NCBI GenBank assembly: GCA_035551675.1
Contig: DASZMV010000040.1
Span: 1 to 64,000 of the forward strand
Origin: JAFECT01 sp035551675
Lineage (GTDB): Bacteria > Pseudomonadota > Alphaproteobacteria > Caulobacterales > Caulobacteraceae
Length of the DNA: 64,000 nt
Reading direction: 5' to 3'
Shown here: positions 38,067 through 47,617 of the stretch, piece after piece
How the letters are laid out: every line of letters starts with the position of its first letter
Position numbering within the stretch: the first letter of the stretch is position 1
Notes under the pieces: generated by a model
Seen by the model: the letters and a program-made list of their open reading frames with translations, nothing else
What the model was told of the DNA's origin: nothing
Databases searched by the model: none
Position numbers and translations under genes: made by a program

Positions 38067-39179
38067 TCAGTGTTGCTCGCGCATCCAGGTCGCGGACGAC
38101 GCGGCGACGTCGTCGATCAGGTCGCCCTCGAGAATGTTGTAGTCCAGCGCGTGCAGACCCCAGCCGGGGAGGGTGCTGGTCTTGGCCAGGCCGTCCTTGA
38201 TGAAGCCGGCGAACGGACCGGGCTCGATGCGGATGCGCAGGGTGGCGCCGCCCTTATCGGCGACGCACTCGGCCGACATCTGGCCGAGCTGTTCGACGAA
38301 CGGCGGATCACTTTCCGGCGCGATGGCAGGCTTGTGCACGAAGCCCTTCAACGGCGCTCGGCCGCCGCCGATCGCGGCGGGGTTGGTGCAGGCCGCTTCC
38401 ATGCCGGGTTGCGCGCGGCCGAAGATCGGCGCGGATGTATCGTCTGCCAGATAACTCGACCAGGTCAGGACGCAGCCGGCCTCGCCCCTGGAGTGACACA
38501 CTGGGATCGACTTGAGCGTGCCGCCGACAGCCTTGCCCGGCGGCGTGCTGAATCCGGGATTGCCGCCGAGCAGCGCGAGGACGAGGCGCTTCTGTTCGGG
38601 CTTGCCATCGATCTCTTCGGCCAGCAGACGCTGCAACAGGATCGTGCCCTGGCTATGGCCGATCAGGATCACCCCGTGGCCGTGGTTGTCGTGCTCGAGG
38701 TAATGCCGCCACGCCGCTTTGACGTCGTCGTAGGGCGGATTGAAATTGGGCGGATTTTTCTCGTCGCGCGGCTTGAACAGCGCTTCCAGGGTGAACTGCC
38801 GGTAGAGCGGCACATAGAGCCCGCACACCGACGCGAAACGTCCGGCCTGGGCGCGGGCGACGCGAACGATGCTCGGTTCCGACTTCGCGTCGGCGAAGGT
38901 CCCGTGCTCCTGCGAGATGGTCGGATAGACGTAGAAACAGTCGACCGGCGCGTCGTCGGCCAGCTTGAACCGCGGCTCGGGCGTGCGTTGGCCCTGGGCG
39001 TCGAAGCCGAGCGCGTCCATTTCGGCCGCGCACACGGCCTCCGCGCCCGGCCGGCAGAGCCAGGACGACGCCTGGGCGTAGTCGGGCTGCGGCGCCAGCG
39101 GCGCGTCTTCGGTCGCGCACGCAGCGGTGGCGACCAACAGGAGACCGGCGGCGAGGGAAAGCGTGCGCATGAGGACCAT
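38067..39179 (-). CDS. DUF3089 family alpha/beta hydrolase (exported)
   Basis: A 370-aa protein with an N-terminal signal (LSLAAGLLLVATAACAT, Cys20 may be a lipidation site). Start at ATG 39179, or the nearby ATG 39170. DUF3089 features: VDCFYVYPTISQEHGTF, a Ser nucleophile in LIGHSQGTILL, and a conserved Trp/Asn-rich C-terminus ending in DVAASSATWMREQH. Substrate unknown; the family is usually annotated as lysophospholipase or esterase. It converges on the spermidine-synthase-like gene across a palindromic repeat. Confidence 0.86.
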   Translation of the reverse strand: MVLMRTLSLAAGLLLVATAACATEDAPLAPQPDYAQASSWLCRPGAEAVCAAEMDALGFDAQGQRTPEPRFKLADDAPVDCFYVYPTISQEHGTFADAKSEPSIVRVARAQAGRFASVCGLYVPLYRQFTLEALFKPRDEKNPPNFNPPYDDVKAAWRHYLEHDNHGHGVILIGHSQGTILLQRLLAEEIDGKPEQKRLVLALLGGNPGFSTPPGKAVGGTLKSIPVCHSRGEAGCVLTWSSYLADDTSAPIFGRAQPGMEAACTNPAAIGGGRAPLKGFVHKPAIAPESDPPFVEQLGQMSAECVADKGGATLRIRIEPGPFAGFIKDGLAKTSTLPGWGLHALDYNILEGDLIDDVAASSATWMREQH

Positions 39180-39202
39180 CTCTACGATCGGACTGTGACG
39201 GT

Positions 39203-40333
39203 TTATGCCAAGAGTTCGACGGTGGCGATGGCCGAGGCGGTGAGGCCTTCCTTGCGGCCGGTGAAGCCCATGCCCTCGGTGGTGGTCGCCTTCACGCTGA
39301 CGGCGTCGAGGGGAAGGGCGAGGATTTCGGCCACGCGGCCGCGCATGGCGTCGCGATGGGGGCCCACGCGCGGCGCTTCACAGACGAGGGTGACGTCGAT
39401 GTGGACGATGCGGCCCCCGCGAGCGCTCACCAGGTGCGCGGCGTGCGCCAGGAACAGGTCGGACGCGGCGCCCTTCCACTGCGGATCGCTCGGCGGGAAA
39501 TGCTGGCCGATGTCGCCGGCGCCGAGCGCGCCCAGCACCGCGTCGGTGATCGCGTGCAGCCCCGCATCCGCGTCGGAGTGACCGACCAACCCCTGGTCGT
39601 GCGCGATCTTCACGCCGCAGAGCGTCACGTGATCGCCCGGCCCGAAGCGATGTGCATCGTACCCCTGGCCCACCCGCGTCGTTCGTCCGATCAGCGCCTC
39701 AGCCATGGCGAAGTCCTCCGGATAGGTCAGTTTCATCAGGCGAGGGTCGCCGGGGACAATCCGCACGCGTCCCCCGATGCGCTCGACGACCTCGGCGTCG
39801 TCGGTGGGCGTTTGCTCCGCGGGCCACGCGGCGTAGGCGCGGCGCAGCACGTCGGTACGGAACGCCTGCGGCGTCTGGGCGCGCCACAGGCCGTCGCGGG
39901 ATTCTGTCGAAGTGATCACATCGGCCCCGCGCTTCAGGCTGTCGGCGAGGGGCAGGGTCAGGATGGCGCCGTCCGCGTCACCCATCGCCCCTAACAACCC
40001 GGCAACATGAACTGCGGTGAGCAACGGCCTTGCGGCGTCGTGAACAAGCACGATCTCGGCCGCATCGTCCCCGAGTGCGCGAAGCCCGTTCGCAACGGAC
40101 TGCGCGCGCGTGCCGCCGCCTTGTGCCAGCGTGACGCGCTCCAAACCGGAGAATACGTCTTGAGGGGTGTTATCACCGGGTGGAACAACGACAACGATCC
40201 GCCGCGCGTCGGCCGCAAGGAATGCCTCGGCCGACCACCGCGCCACGGGCTTGCCGCCCAGCATGCGCCATTGTTTGGGCCCACCCGCGCGCGCACCCGA
40301 GCCGGCCGCCACGATAATCGCGTCAAACACCAT
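39203..40333 (-). CDS. ispDF: bifunctional IspD/IspF (MEP cytidylyltransferase and cyclodiphosphate synthase)
   Basis: Two MEP-pathway isoprenoid steps in one protein. The start is ATG 40333 (MVFDAIIVAAGSG); the GTG at 40351 is less likely. The IspD half has VAAGSGARAGGPKQ and VHDAARPLLT; the IspF half (from about residue 225) has GQGYDAHRF, the Zn ligands in GVKIAHDQGLVGHSDADAGLHA, and TTTEGMGFTGRKEG. At 376 aa it matches the alphaproteobacterial fusion. It is divergent from dusB, which lies next to it as in many relatives. Confidence 0.96.
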   Translation of the reverse strand: MVFDAIIVAAGSGARAGGPKQWRMLGGKPVARWSAEAFLAADARRIVVVVPPGDNTPQDVFSGLERVTLAQGGGTRAQSVANGLRALGDDAAEIVLVHDAARPLLTAVHVAGLLGAMGDADGAILTLPLADSLKRGADVITSTESRDGLWRAQTPQAFRTDVLRRAYAAWPAEQTPTDDAEVVERIGGRVRIVPGDPRLMKLTYPEDFAMAEALIGRTTRVGQGYDAHRFGPGDHVTLCGVKIAHDQGLVGHSDADAGLHAITDAVLGALGAGDIGQHFPPSDPQWKGAASDLFLAHAAHLVSARGGRIVHIDVTLVCEAPRVGPHRDAMRGRVAEILALPLDAVSVKATTTEGMGFTGRKEGLTASAIATVELLA

Positions 40334-40446
40334 GAGCCGCGTATCGGCCACGCCCGCTTATTTTTCAATCCGTCTTCCCGGATGACGGGAACTTAGAGAC
40401 GTAGAGGCTGGACCCGCTCGGGGCATTGGGTCACAACGCCCACCCC

Positions 40447-41472
40447 ATGACCGCGCCCCTCACCATCGGCGACGTGACCCTCCCCGGCCGGGTGCTGATC
40501 GCGCCTATGACCGGGGTGTCCGACCTGCCGTTCCGGCGGGCGGCGGCGCGGTTGGGGGCGGCCTATGTGGCGACCGAGATGGTGGCCTGTGTGGAGCTGG
40601 CGCGGGGGCGACCGGATGTGGTGCGGCGCGCGGCGGTGGGCGCGGGGCTCCCGCTGACGGTCATCCAGCTGGTCGGGCGGAACGCCGAGTGGCTACGGGG
40701 CGGGGTGCGCATGGCCGAGGCGGCCGGGGCGGACTTGATCGACCTCAACTTCGGCTGTCCCTGTAAGGAGGTCACCGGCGGCCTCTCGGGTTCGGCCCTG
40801 ATGCGCGACCTGGACCAGGCTGAGCGGCTGATCGCGGCGGCGGTGGAGGCGACCTCCCGGCCGGTGACGGTGAAGATGCGCCTGGGCTGGGACGACGCTT
40901 CGAAGAACGCGCCGGAGCTTGCCGCCCGGGCCGAAGCGGTCGGGGTAAAGGCGGTGACCGTTCACGGCCGCACCCGCCAGCAGTTCTACAAGGGCGTGGC
41001 CGACTGGGACGCGGTGGCCCAGGTGAAGGCCGCGGTCTCGATCCCGGTCATCGTCAACGGCGACGTCACCGACGCGGCGACGGCGCGAAAGGCCCTGGCG
41101 CGGTCGGGCGCTGATGCGGTGATGCTGGGCCGCGGCGTCTATGGGCGGCCCTGGCTTGCGCCCGCGATCGACCAGGCCCTGGCCGGGGGCCGCGCAGACG
41201 AGGAACCCAGCCTGGACCAGCGGCTCGGCATCGTCCTCGACCATTTCCGCGACAGCCTGGCGTTCTACGGCCAGGGCCGCAGGGACGGCGACTCCCTAGG
41301 CTTGAAGACCTTCCGCAAACACCTGGGCTGGTACGTCGAGCAGGCGCCTTGGCCCCCTTCGGCCGAGGCCCGACGCGAGGCTCGCGCGCGCCTCTGCCGC
41401 CTGGAGCACGCCAGCGAGGTCGAGGCCGGCCTGATCGCGCTCTGGCGTTCGGAGCAGAGGGCGGCCGCCTAA
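40447..41472 (+). CDS. dusB: tRNA-dihydrouridine synthase (NifR3/DusB type)
   Basis: FMN-dependent reduction of uridine in tRNA. ATG 40447 gives 341 aa; an upstream TTG is less likely. Family motifs: RVLIAPMTGVSDLPFRR at the N-terminus, LNFGCPCKEV with the catalytic Cys, VTVHGRTRQQFYKG, and VNGDVTD. In most alphaproteobacteria ntrB and ntrC follow; here ntrY follows directly after 68 bases. Confidence 0.95.
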   Translation: MTAPLTIGDVTLPGRVLIAPMTGVSDLPFRRAAARLGAAYVATEMVACVELARGRPDVVRRAAVGAGLPLTVIQLVGRNAEWLRGGVRMAEAAGADLIDLNFGCPCKEVTGGLSGSALMRDLDQAERLIAAAVEATSRPVTVKMRLGWDDASKNAPELAARAEAVGVKAVTVHGRTRQQFYKGVADWDAVAQVKAAVSIPVIVNGDVTDAATARKALARSGADAVMLGRGVYGRPWLAPAIDQALAGGRADEEPSLDQRLGIVLDHFRDSLAFYGQGRRDGDSLGLKTFRKHLGWYVEQAPWPPSAEARREARARLCRLEHASEVEAGLIALWRSEQRAAA

Positions 41473-41540
41473 CCTGCGGCGAAGCGTTCATGCAACAATG
41501 TGTTGAAATTTGAACACAGTGTCGGCATAGGCTTACCCCC

Positions 41541-43787
41541 ATGGTCAATGCCTTTGCGCGTAAGAGCGCGCCGGCGCTGTCGCTGCTGGAACGCTGGCCG
41601 GGGCCCGGTCGGGCGCGCGCCCTGTTCGCCGGCGGCTTCGCGTTGGCGACCGCGATCACGACGCTCGCCGTCTGGCTGGTGGCGTCGGCGCCGCGCACCG
41701 GCTCGATCGCGCCGGCGAGCCGGACGCTGATCATTGTCCTGGGCCTCAATCTCCTCCTGATCCTGGTCCTGGCGGGTTACATCGGCCTGCGGGTGGCGCG
41801 GCTGGTGCGCCGTCGGCACGACGATGCGGGCGCGCGACTGCACCTTCGCTTCGTCTTTCTGTTCGGCGCCGCAGCCGTCGTGCCGGCCGTCGTGGTGGCG
41901 TTGTTCTTCGGTGTGTTGGTGACGCGCGGCGTCGAGAGCTGGTTCTCCAAGGACGTGCGTCAGTCGGTGGAGAATTCCGCCACCATCGGTAAGAACTACC
42001 TCAAGGATGTCGACGACCAGATGACGCGGGACTTCCAGGCGATGTCCGGGGAACTCGCTCAGATCCACCCGATGTTCCAGAACCGCCTGAGCTTCTCCAA
42101 CGCGCTCACCTCGCTGGCGGAGTTCCGCGGTTACGCCGCGCTCTATCTGATTTCGCCCGACGGCTCGGTGCTGGCGCGGGGCGAAACGCGCACTGCGCCG
42201 CCGTACCTGGCGCCCCCGGCCGATGCGCTGAAACAGGCCGCCGCCGCGCAAAGTAAGGGCGATCCGCCGGTGGCGGTCACCGAAAATCCCGATGCTGTGC
42301 GCGTGCTGTTTCCGCTGCCGGGCTATCCGAACACCTACCTCTACGTCGTGCGCGCGCTGCAGCCCGGGATGGTTGCGCGGTTGCGCAATTCGTCGGCGGA
42401 GATCGGCGCCTATCGCGAACGCGCCGAGGCGCGCCAGATGGTGCAGATCGCCTTCAGCCTGGCCTATCTCGAGATCGCCTTGCTGGTCCTCGTCGGCGCC
42501 GCGTGGCTAGGCATGCGGGCAGCGGGCCAGATTTCGGCGCCGGTGTCGCGCCTGGTGCAGGCCGCCGACCGGATCGCGGGCGGGGATCTCAACGCACGCG
42601 TGGACAACGAGAACGACCCCGACGAGATCGCGGTGCTGTCCAACGCCTTCAACCGCATGACCGGCGACCTGCAGGCGCAACAGGAAGCCTTGAAGGCCGC
42701 CAGCGTCGAGGCGGTGGACCGCAGCCGCTTCATCGAAACCGTGCTGTCGGGCGTCAGCGCCGGCGTCATCGGTCTGGACGACCGCGGTCGGGTGTCGGTG
42801 GTGAACAGCCAGGCGATCAAGCTGTTGGCGCTGGACCAGACCAAGAGCGTCCTGGGCCAGCCGCTCAGCCGCGTCGCGCCGGAGCTGGCGGAGATCGCCA
42901 ACCGTTCCGGCCTATCCACCGGCGACCACGACGTGGACGTGACGCGCGGCACCGAGACGCGGCGCCTGCGGGTGCGCGTGTCCGGCGGCGGCGAGGGCGG
43001 TCCGGTCTTCACCTTCGACGACATCACGCGCCTGATGACGGCCCAGCGTAACGCGGCCTGGCGCGACGTCGCGCGCCGCATCGCCCACGAGATCAAGAAC
43101 CCGCTGACGCCGATCCAGCTCTCCGCCGAGCGCCTGCGCCGCAAGTACCGCGGCCAGGTGTCGAGCGACCTGGAAACCTTCGACCGCTGCACCGACACGA
43201 TCATCCGCCAGGTCGGCGACATCGGGCGCATGGTGGATGAGTTCTCCTCCTTCGCGCGCATGCCGGCGCCCAATTTTGCGCACGAGAACGCGGCGGAGCT
43301 GTTGCGCCAGGCGGTGTTCGCCCAACGCGTCGCCGCGCCGGAGATCGAAGTGACGCTCGGTGACCTGCCGGCGGAGGCCGACTTCGTCGCGGACGGCCGC
43401 ATGGTCGCCCAGGCCCTGACCAATGTGCTGAAGAACGCCGGCGAGTCCGTCGCGGCCAAGCTCGCGCAGGACCCAAATCTCAAGGCGCAGATGTCAGCGG
43501 CGCTGGTCGTCGACGGCGACACCCTGACCTTCGTGGTCGAGGACGCGGGCCTCGGCCTTCCGGTGAAGGATCGCGACCGCCTGGCCGAACCCTACGTCAC
43601 CACCCGCGAGAAGGGCACCGGCCTTGGTCTCGCCATCGTCAAGCGCATCTGTGAGGACCACGGCGGCGAGCTTCTGCTCGGCGACGCGGAGAGCCTGACC
43701 GGCGCGCGCGTTTCGCTTCGCTTCCCACGAACCCTGACCGCGGCGCACGCAACCTCTCCCAGCGCGCACGCGACAACAACGGCTTGA
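41541..43787 (+). CDS. ntrY: nitrogen/redox sensor histidine kinase NtrY
   Basis: Membrane sensor kinase that pairs with NtrX. The 748-aa protein has two or three N-terminal helices, a periplasmic or membrane-proximal sensor (about residues 110-290), a further helix near 300, a HAMP domain (about 325-375), a PAS domain, then HisKA with the phosphorylated His in RRIAHEIKNPLTPIQ (about residue 515) and an ATPase domain with NVLKNAGES, EDAGLGLP and KGTGLGLAIVK. ntrX begins 7 bases after its stop. Confidence 0.95.
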   Translation: MVNAFARKSAPALSLLERWPGPGRARALFAGGFALATAITTLAVWLVASAPRTGSIAPASRTLIIVLGLNLLLILVLAGYIGLRVARLVRRRHDDAGARLHLRFVFLFGAAAVVPAVVVALFFGVLVTRGVESWFSKDVRQSVENSATIGKNYLKDVDDQMTRDFQAMSGELAQIHPMFQNRLSFSNALTSLAEFRGYAALYLISPDGSVLARGETRTAPPYLAPPADALKQAAAAQSKGDPPVAVTENPDAVRVLFPLPGYPNTYLYVVRALQPGMVARLRNSSAEIGAYRERAEARQMVQIAFSLAYLEIALLVLVGAAWLGMRAAGQISAPVSRLVQAADRIAGGDLNARVDNENDPDEIAVLSNAFNRMTGDLQAQQEALKAASVEAVDRSRFIETVLSGVSAGVIGLDDRGRVSVVNSQAIKLLALDQTKSVLGQPLSRVAPELAEIANRSGLSTGDHDVDVTRGTETRRLRVRVSGGGEGGPVFTFDDITRLMTAQRNAAWRDVARRIAHEIKNPLTPIQLSAERLRRKYRGQVSSDLETFDRCTDTIIRQVGDIGRMVDEFSSFARMPAPNFAHENAAELLRQAVFAQRVAAPEIEVTLGDLPAEADFVADGRMVAQALTNVLKNAGESVAAKLAQDPNLKAQMSAALVVDGDTLTFVVEDAGLGLPVKDRDRLAEPYVTTREKGTGLGLAIVKRICEDHGGELLLGDAESLTGARVSLRFPRTLTAAHATSPSAHATTTA

Positions 43788-43794
43788 GGTACAC

Positions 43795-45204
43795 ATGAAG
43801 AGCCCCCAGGGCGCCGACATTCTGGTGGTCGACGACGAGGCGGACATCCGCGAACTCGTCTCCGGCATTTTGCAGGACGAAGGCTATTCCGTTCGATCGG
43901 CGGCGGATTCTGACGCGGCGCTCGCGGCGCTGCGCGCGCGCAAGCCGACCTGTCTCGTGCTCGACATCTGGATGCAGGGCGGCGGCCTCGACGGTCTCGA
44001 GCTGCTCGACCTGGTGAAGGAACTGGACGCAGACCTGCCCGTGGTGATGATTTCGGGCCACGGCAACATCGAAACCGCGGTCAGCGCCATCAAGCGCGGG
44101 GCCTACGACTTTCTGGAGAAGCCGTTCAAGTCCGACCGGCTTTTGCTGGTCATTCAGCGGGCCATCGAGAACGCGGGTCTGAAGCGCGAAAACCGCCGCC
44201 TGCGCGCCAAGGCCTTCGTGCCCGACGGCCTGATCGGCAAGTCCGCGGCGGCCCAGGCGTTGCGCGCGACGGTAGCCAAGGTGGCGCCGGCCAACAGCCG
44301 CGTCCTCGTCTCCGGCCCTCCGGGGTCGGGCAAGGAGCTGGTCGCCCGCCTCATTCACGAGGGCAGTCCGCGCGCGCGCGCCGAATTCGTGGCGCTGAGC
44401 GCCGCGGGCATGGCGCCGGAACGGCTCGACATCGAACTGTTCGGCGAGGAGGGCGAGGGCGGTCGCCCCAAGAAGATCGGCGTGTTCGAACGCGCCCATA
44501 ATGGAACGCTCTACCTCGACGAGGTCGGCGACATGCCGCGCGAGAGCCAGAGCCGTATCCTGCGTGTGCTGGTGGAACAGCGTTTCCGCCGTGTGGGCGG
44601 CGACAACGACGTTCAGGTCGACGTGCGGGTGATCTCCTCCAGCTCGAAGGACCTGCGCGAAGAGATCGCCGAGGGCCGCTTCCGCGAGGACCTGTTCCAT
44701 CGCCTGAACGTGGTGCCGATCCGCGTGCCGGGCTTGGCTGAGCGGCGCGAGGACATCGCCGAACTGGTCGACTATTTCATCGTCGGCATCGCGGAGGCTC
44801 AGGGCCTGCCAAAGCGCAAGCTCGGCGACGACGCGGTGGCGACGCTGCAGGTTCACGCCTGGCCGGGGAACGTGCGTCAGTTGCGCAATAACATCGAGCG
44901 CCTGCTGATCCTGGCCACCGGCGATCCCGGCGAGCCGATCACCGCGGAGATGCTGCCGAGTGAAGTGGCCTCGGCAGGCGCGGCGGGCTCCGTCGGCCCC
45001 GAGAGGATCATCGCCCTGCCGCTGCGCGACGCGCGCGAGGTGTTCGAGCGTGAATATCTGTCGGCGCAGATCCTGCGTTTCGGCGGCAACATCTCGCGCA
45101 CCGCGGCCTTCATCGGCATGGAGCGTTCGGCCCTGCACCGCAAGCTGAAGTCGCTCGGCGTCGCGCCCGCGCGCGCCGGCGAAGACGAGGAAGAAGAGGA
45201 CTGA
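43795..45204 (+). CDS. ntrX: response regulator NtrX (AAA+ family, without GAFTGA)
   Basis: Receives phosphate from NtrY. The 469-aa protein has a receiver domain (phosphoacceptor Asp in LVLDIWMQGG), a AAA+ domain with Walker A-like SGPPGSGKELVA and Walker B LYLDEVGDM, and a Fis-type HTH at the C-terminus (ISRTAAFIGMERSALHRKLKSLGV). The sigma54-contact motif GAFTGA expected after ELFG is replaced by an acidic/Gly stretch (EEGEGGRPKKIG), as in other alphaproteobacterial NtrX proteins. It therefore probably regulates sigma70-type promoters. Its TGA shares a base with the following ATG. Confidence 0.94.
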   Translation: MKSPQGADILVVDDEADIRELVSGILQDEGYSVRSAADSDAALAALRARKPTCLVLDIWMQGGGLDGLELLDLVKELDADLPVVMISGHGNIETAVSAIKRGAYDFLEKPFKSDRLLLVIQRAIENAGLKRENRRLRAKAFVPDGLIGKSAAAQALRATVAKVAPANSRVLVSGPPGSGKELVARLIHEGSPRARAEFVALSAAGMAPERLDIELFGEEGEGGRPKKIGVFERAHNGTLYLDEVGDMPRESQSRILRVLVEQRFRRVGGDNDVQVDVRVISSSSKDLREEIAEGRFREDLFHRLNVVPIRVPGLAERREDIAELVDYFIVGIAEAQGLPKRKLGDDAVATLQVHAWPGNVRQLRNNIERLLILATGDPGEPITAEMLPSEVASAGAAGSVGPERIIALPLRDAREVFEREYLSAQILRFGGNISRTAAFIGMERSALHRKLKSLGVAPARAGEDEEEED

Positions 45205-46067
45205 TGTCGCGCCAGGCCTATGTGAACGGCATTTTCCACCCGCACGGCGAAGCCACCGTGCACGTCGAGGACCGCGGCTACCAATTCGCCGACGGCGTGT
45301 ACGAAGTCTGGGCGGTGCTCGGCGGCAAGCTGTCCGACTACGAAGGCCACATGACGCGGCTCGAGCGCAGCCTCGATGAGCTGCGCATCAAACGCCCGAT
45401 GACGCGCGCGGCCTTGACCAACGTTCTGCGCGAGGCGATCCGGCGCAACCGCCTGCGCGACGGCCTGCTCTATATCCAGGTGACGCGGGGCACGGCGCGA
45501 AGAGACCATCCGTTCCCCCATCCTGACACGCCGCCCAGCGTAGTGATCACCTGCAAGCCGGTCGACAGCTCGGCCAACGAGCTGAAGGCGCAGAAGGGCG
45601 TGGCCGTGGCGACCCAGCCCGACATCCGCTGGGGCCGTTGCGACATCAAGTCGGTGGCGCTGCTGCCCAACATCCTCGCCAAACAGGCGGCGAAGGAGGC
45701 GGGGGCCACGGAGGCTTGGCTGGTGGACGATCTCGGCCTGATCACCGAGGGGTCCTCGACCAACGCCTGGATCGTCGATGCTGACGGAATCTTACGCACC
45801 CGCGACACCAACGCCAACATCTTGCGCGGCATCACCCGCAACGCCATGATCAAGATCGCCCGCGACGCCGGCATCGAAGTGCAGGAACGCCCGTTCAGCG
45901 TGGAGGATGTGAAGGCGGCGAAGGAGGCCTTCTTTACCGCCGCGTCGGCCTACGCCACGCCGGTGATCAAAATCGACGGCGCGGTTATCGGCGAAGGCAA
46001 GCCGGGACCGATTACGAAGAAGTTGCGGGCGCTGTACCTGGAGCATGCAAGGGTTGAGGCGGTTTAA
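45204..46067 (+). CDS. dat: D-amino acid aminotransferase (class IV, PLP)
   Basis: Fold-type IV transaminase, probably interconverting D-alanine and D-glutamate. The 287-aa protein has EDRGYQFADGVYEV, the PLP Lys in CDIKSVALLPNIL, and LITEGSSTNAWIV. It overlaps ntrX by one base (TGATG), a frequent position in alphaproteobacteria. It could supply D-glutamate for peptidoglycan or be a catabolic enzyme. The branched-chain transaminase IlvE is a fold relative, but the D-specific pattern fits better here. Confidence 0.92.
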   Translation: MSRQAYVNGIFHPHGEATVHVEDRGYQFADGVYEVWAVLGGKLSDYEGHMTRLERSLDELRIKRPMTRAALTNVLREAIRRNRLRDGLLYIQVTRGTARRDHPFPHPDTPPSVVITCKPVDSSANELKAQKGVAVATQPDIRWGRCDIKSVALLPNILAKQAAKEAGATEAWLVDDLGLITEGSSTNAWIVDADGILRTRDTNANILRGITRNAMIKIARDAGIEVQERPFSVEDVKAAKEAFFTAASAYATPVIKIDGAVIGEGKPGPITKKLRALYLEHARVEAV

Positions 46068-46081
46068 CCCGCCGCGGGGCG

Positions 46082-46423
46082 CTAACGCATCGGTCTGGCG
46101 ACGTTTTCCTGGGCGACCCTATCCTCGATCACATGGCCGCTGTCGGCGGACGTGTCCATCAACAGCGTCGCGGCGCCGGAGACCCAGTTACCCGGCTTAC
46201 GCTCCTTGGCGACGTAGAGGCCTATGATCAGCTCGATCAGGGCGACGACGAAGGCCGAGAACACCGTCGCTTGCGACGCGAACGCCATGACCAGGAACGT
46301 GCCCACGACCACGTGGGCAAGGACGATGTAGCGCGCGGCGATCAGGAAATGATGGTAGGTGCCGAGCTTCTCTCGAATGGGCGGTTCATGCCCGGGACCA
46401 TAGTCGACGAGGCCGGTGCTCAT
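46082..46423 (-). CDS. small membrane protein with aa3 oxidase subunit IV-like helix
   Basis: A 113-aa protein from the ATG at 46423, preceded by a strong AAGGAGG. The segment REKLGTYHHFLIAARYIVLAHVVVGTFLVMAF resembles bacterial aa3-type cytochrome c oxidase subunit IV (COX4 pro 2), with a His pair before the helix. A second hydrophobic segment (AFVVALIELIIGLYVAK) follows, then a polar tail. Without oxidase genes beside it the assignment is tentative. It converges on the dat gene. Confidence 0.6.
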   Translation of the reverse strand: MSTGLVDYGPGHEPPIREKLGTYHHFLIAARYIVLAHVVVGTFLVMAFASQATVFSAFVVALIELIIGLYVAKERKPGNWVSGAATLLMDTSADSGHVIEDRVAQENVARPMR

Positions 46424-46529
46424 GGTCCGCCTCCTTGCACGGTTACAGCGCCGATCCAAACGCGACCGGCTCCTTGGACAAACGTGTGCGTCGGACAGGG
46501 CGTTCCCGGCGGTCAGGCGGAGTGACCGT

Positions 46530-47165
46530 TCACCAGGGTTCAAGCTTCGCCGCCAGCCTCGCCTTCACCATCGGCCATTCTTCCGCGACGATGGAAAACC
46601 GCTTCGAATCGCGCGGCGTGTGGTCCACCGCGAAGCGGTGCGCGCGCAACACGCCCTCGAACTTCGCGCCAATTCGTTCCATCGCTTTCGCCGAGCGGTC
46701 GTTCCTCGCATCGGTATGCAGGCAGACGCGGACGACCCGCCAGGTCTCGAAGGCGTGGGTGAGCATCAGGAGCTTGGCTTCGGTGTTGATGGCGGTGCGC
46801 ACCGCCGATCCCGACAACCAGGTGTAGCCAATCTCGACGCCGTCCATCGGACCGCCGCGGCGCGGGTGATCCTGCGGCCACGGCCAGCGGTCGAAGTCGA
46901 AGAAGCGGGTCGAACCGACCAACGCGCCGTCCGACCGGCGCACCGTGGCCAAGGGCAGGGCGAGACCCCGGCTGCGCAGCTCGACCGCGGCTTCGACATA
47001 GGCGTTCATGGCCTCGCGGCCCTGGGGAATGTAGCTCCAGGCGTAGAGCGACGGGTCCTCCGCCGCGGCGGCGACCAGACCGTCAACATGCCGCAGCCCC
47101 AGCGGTTCGAGCCGGACGCGGGGGGCCTCGAGCGTCAGGTCGTCCGCGAGCGCACGCTCCGCCAT
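46530..47165 (-). CDS. GNAT family acetyltransferase (RimJ/RimL-like)
   Basis: N-acetyltransferase with unknown substrate. The 211-aa protein has the usual GNAT elements: a core strand around LATVRRSDGALVGSTRFFDF, the acetyl-CoA region GYTWLSGSAVRTAINTEAK, and ARNDRSAKAMERIGAKFEGVLRAHR, typical of the RimJ/RimL-type branch. It is divergent from hfq. No toxin-antitoxin neighbour is seen. Confidence 0.9.
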   Translation of the reverse strand: MAERALADDLTLEAPRVRLEPLGLRHVDGLVAAAAEDPSLYAWSYIPQGREAMNAYVEAAVELRSRGLALPLATVRRSDGALVGSTRFFDFDRWPWPQDHPRRGGPMDGVEIGYTWLSGSAVRTAINTEAKLLMLTHAFETWRVVRVCLHTDARNDRSAKAMERIGAKFEGVLRAHRFAVDHTPRDSKRFSIVAEEWPMVKARLAAKLEPW

Positions 47166-47278
47166 CGAACTCGATCTCCCTGTTTGAGCCCAGCCTTTGC
47201 CACGGTGAAGCCGGCCCTGGGGATCACTTCCTGTGACCTATCAATTCGGCCGGGCGTAAGGAAAAGCGCTCGAAACGG

Positions 47279-47307
47279 TTGCGGCGGCGGCGATCACTCG
47301 CTTTATT
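47279..47307 (+). promoter_or_regulatory. putative hfq promoter
   Basis: TTGCGG (47279-47284) and TTTATT (47302-47307) lie 17 bases apart, about 59 bases before the hfq start. It is followed by GTGTGTGTGTGG. The leader (47308-47365) has an AAGGA that serves hfq. Pattern match only. Confidence 0.38.
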
Positions 47308-47365
47308 AGGGGTGTGTGTGTGGGGGCGTGTTGCCCTCCCGATAATCGAGAAGGACGGGCCAGTC

Positions 47366-47617
47366 GTGTCCCAAGACAAGAAGCAGAATCTGCAAGACAC
47401 TTTTCTGAACAGCGTGCGCAAGTCCAAGACGCCGCTCACCATCTTCCTGGTGAACGGGGTCAAGCTGCAGGGCGTGGTGACCTGGTTCGACAACTTCTGC
47501 GTCCTGCTGCGCCGGGACGGACAGTCGCAACTGGTCTACAAGCACGCCATATCCACCATCATGCCCGCCCAGCCGGTGCAGCTGTACGAGCCTGACGCAG
47601 AAAACGGCGAAGAGTGA
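47366..47617 (+). CDS. hfq: RNA chaperone Hfq
   Basis: Hexameric Sm-like protein that matches small RNAs to mRNAs. The start is the GTG at 47366 (SQDKKQNLQDTFLN), with AAGGA nearby; the longer frame upstream is a non-coding leader. The 83-aa product has the Sm1 motif VNGVKLQGVVTWFDNF and Sm2 motif YKHAISTIMPAQ, including the YKHA pocket for U-rich RNA. Its stop overlaps the hflX GTG (GTGA). Confidence 0.97.
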   Translation: MSQDKKQNLQDTFLNSVRKSKTPLTIFLVNGVKLQGVVTWFDNFCVLLRRDGQSQLVYKHAISTIMPAQPVQLYEPDAENGEE

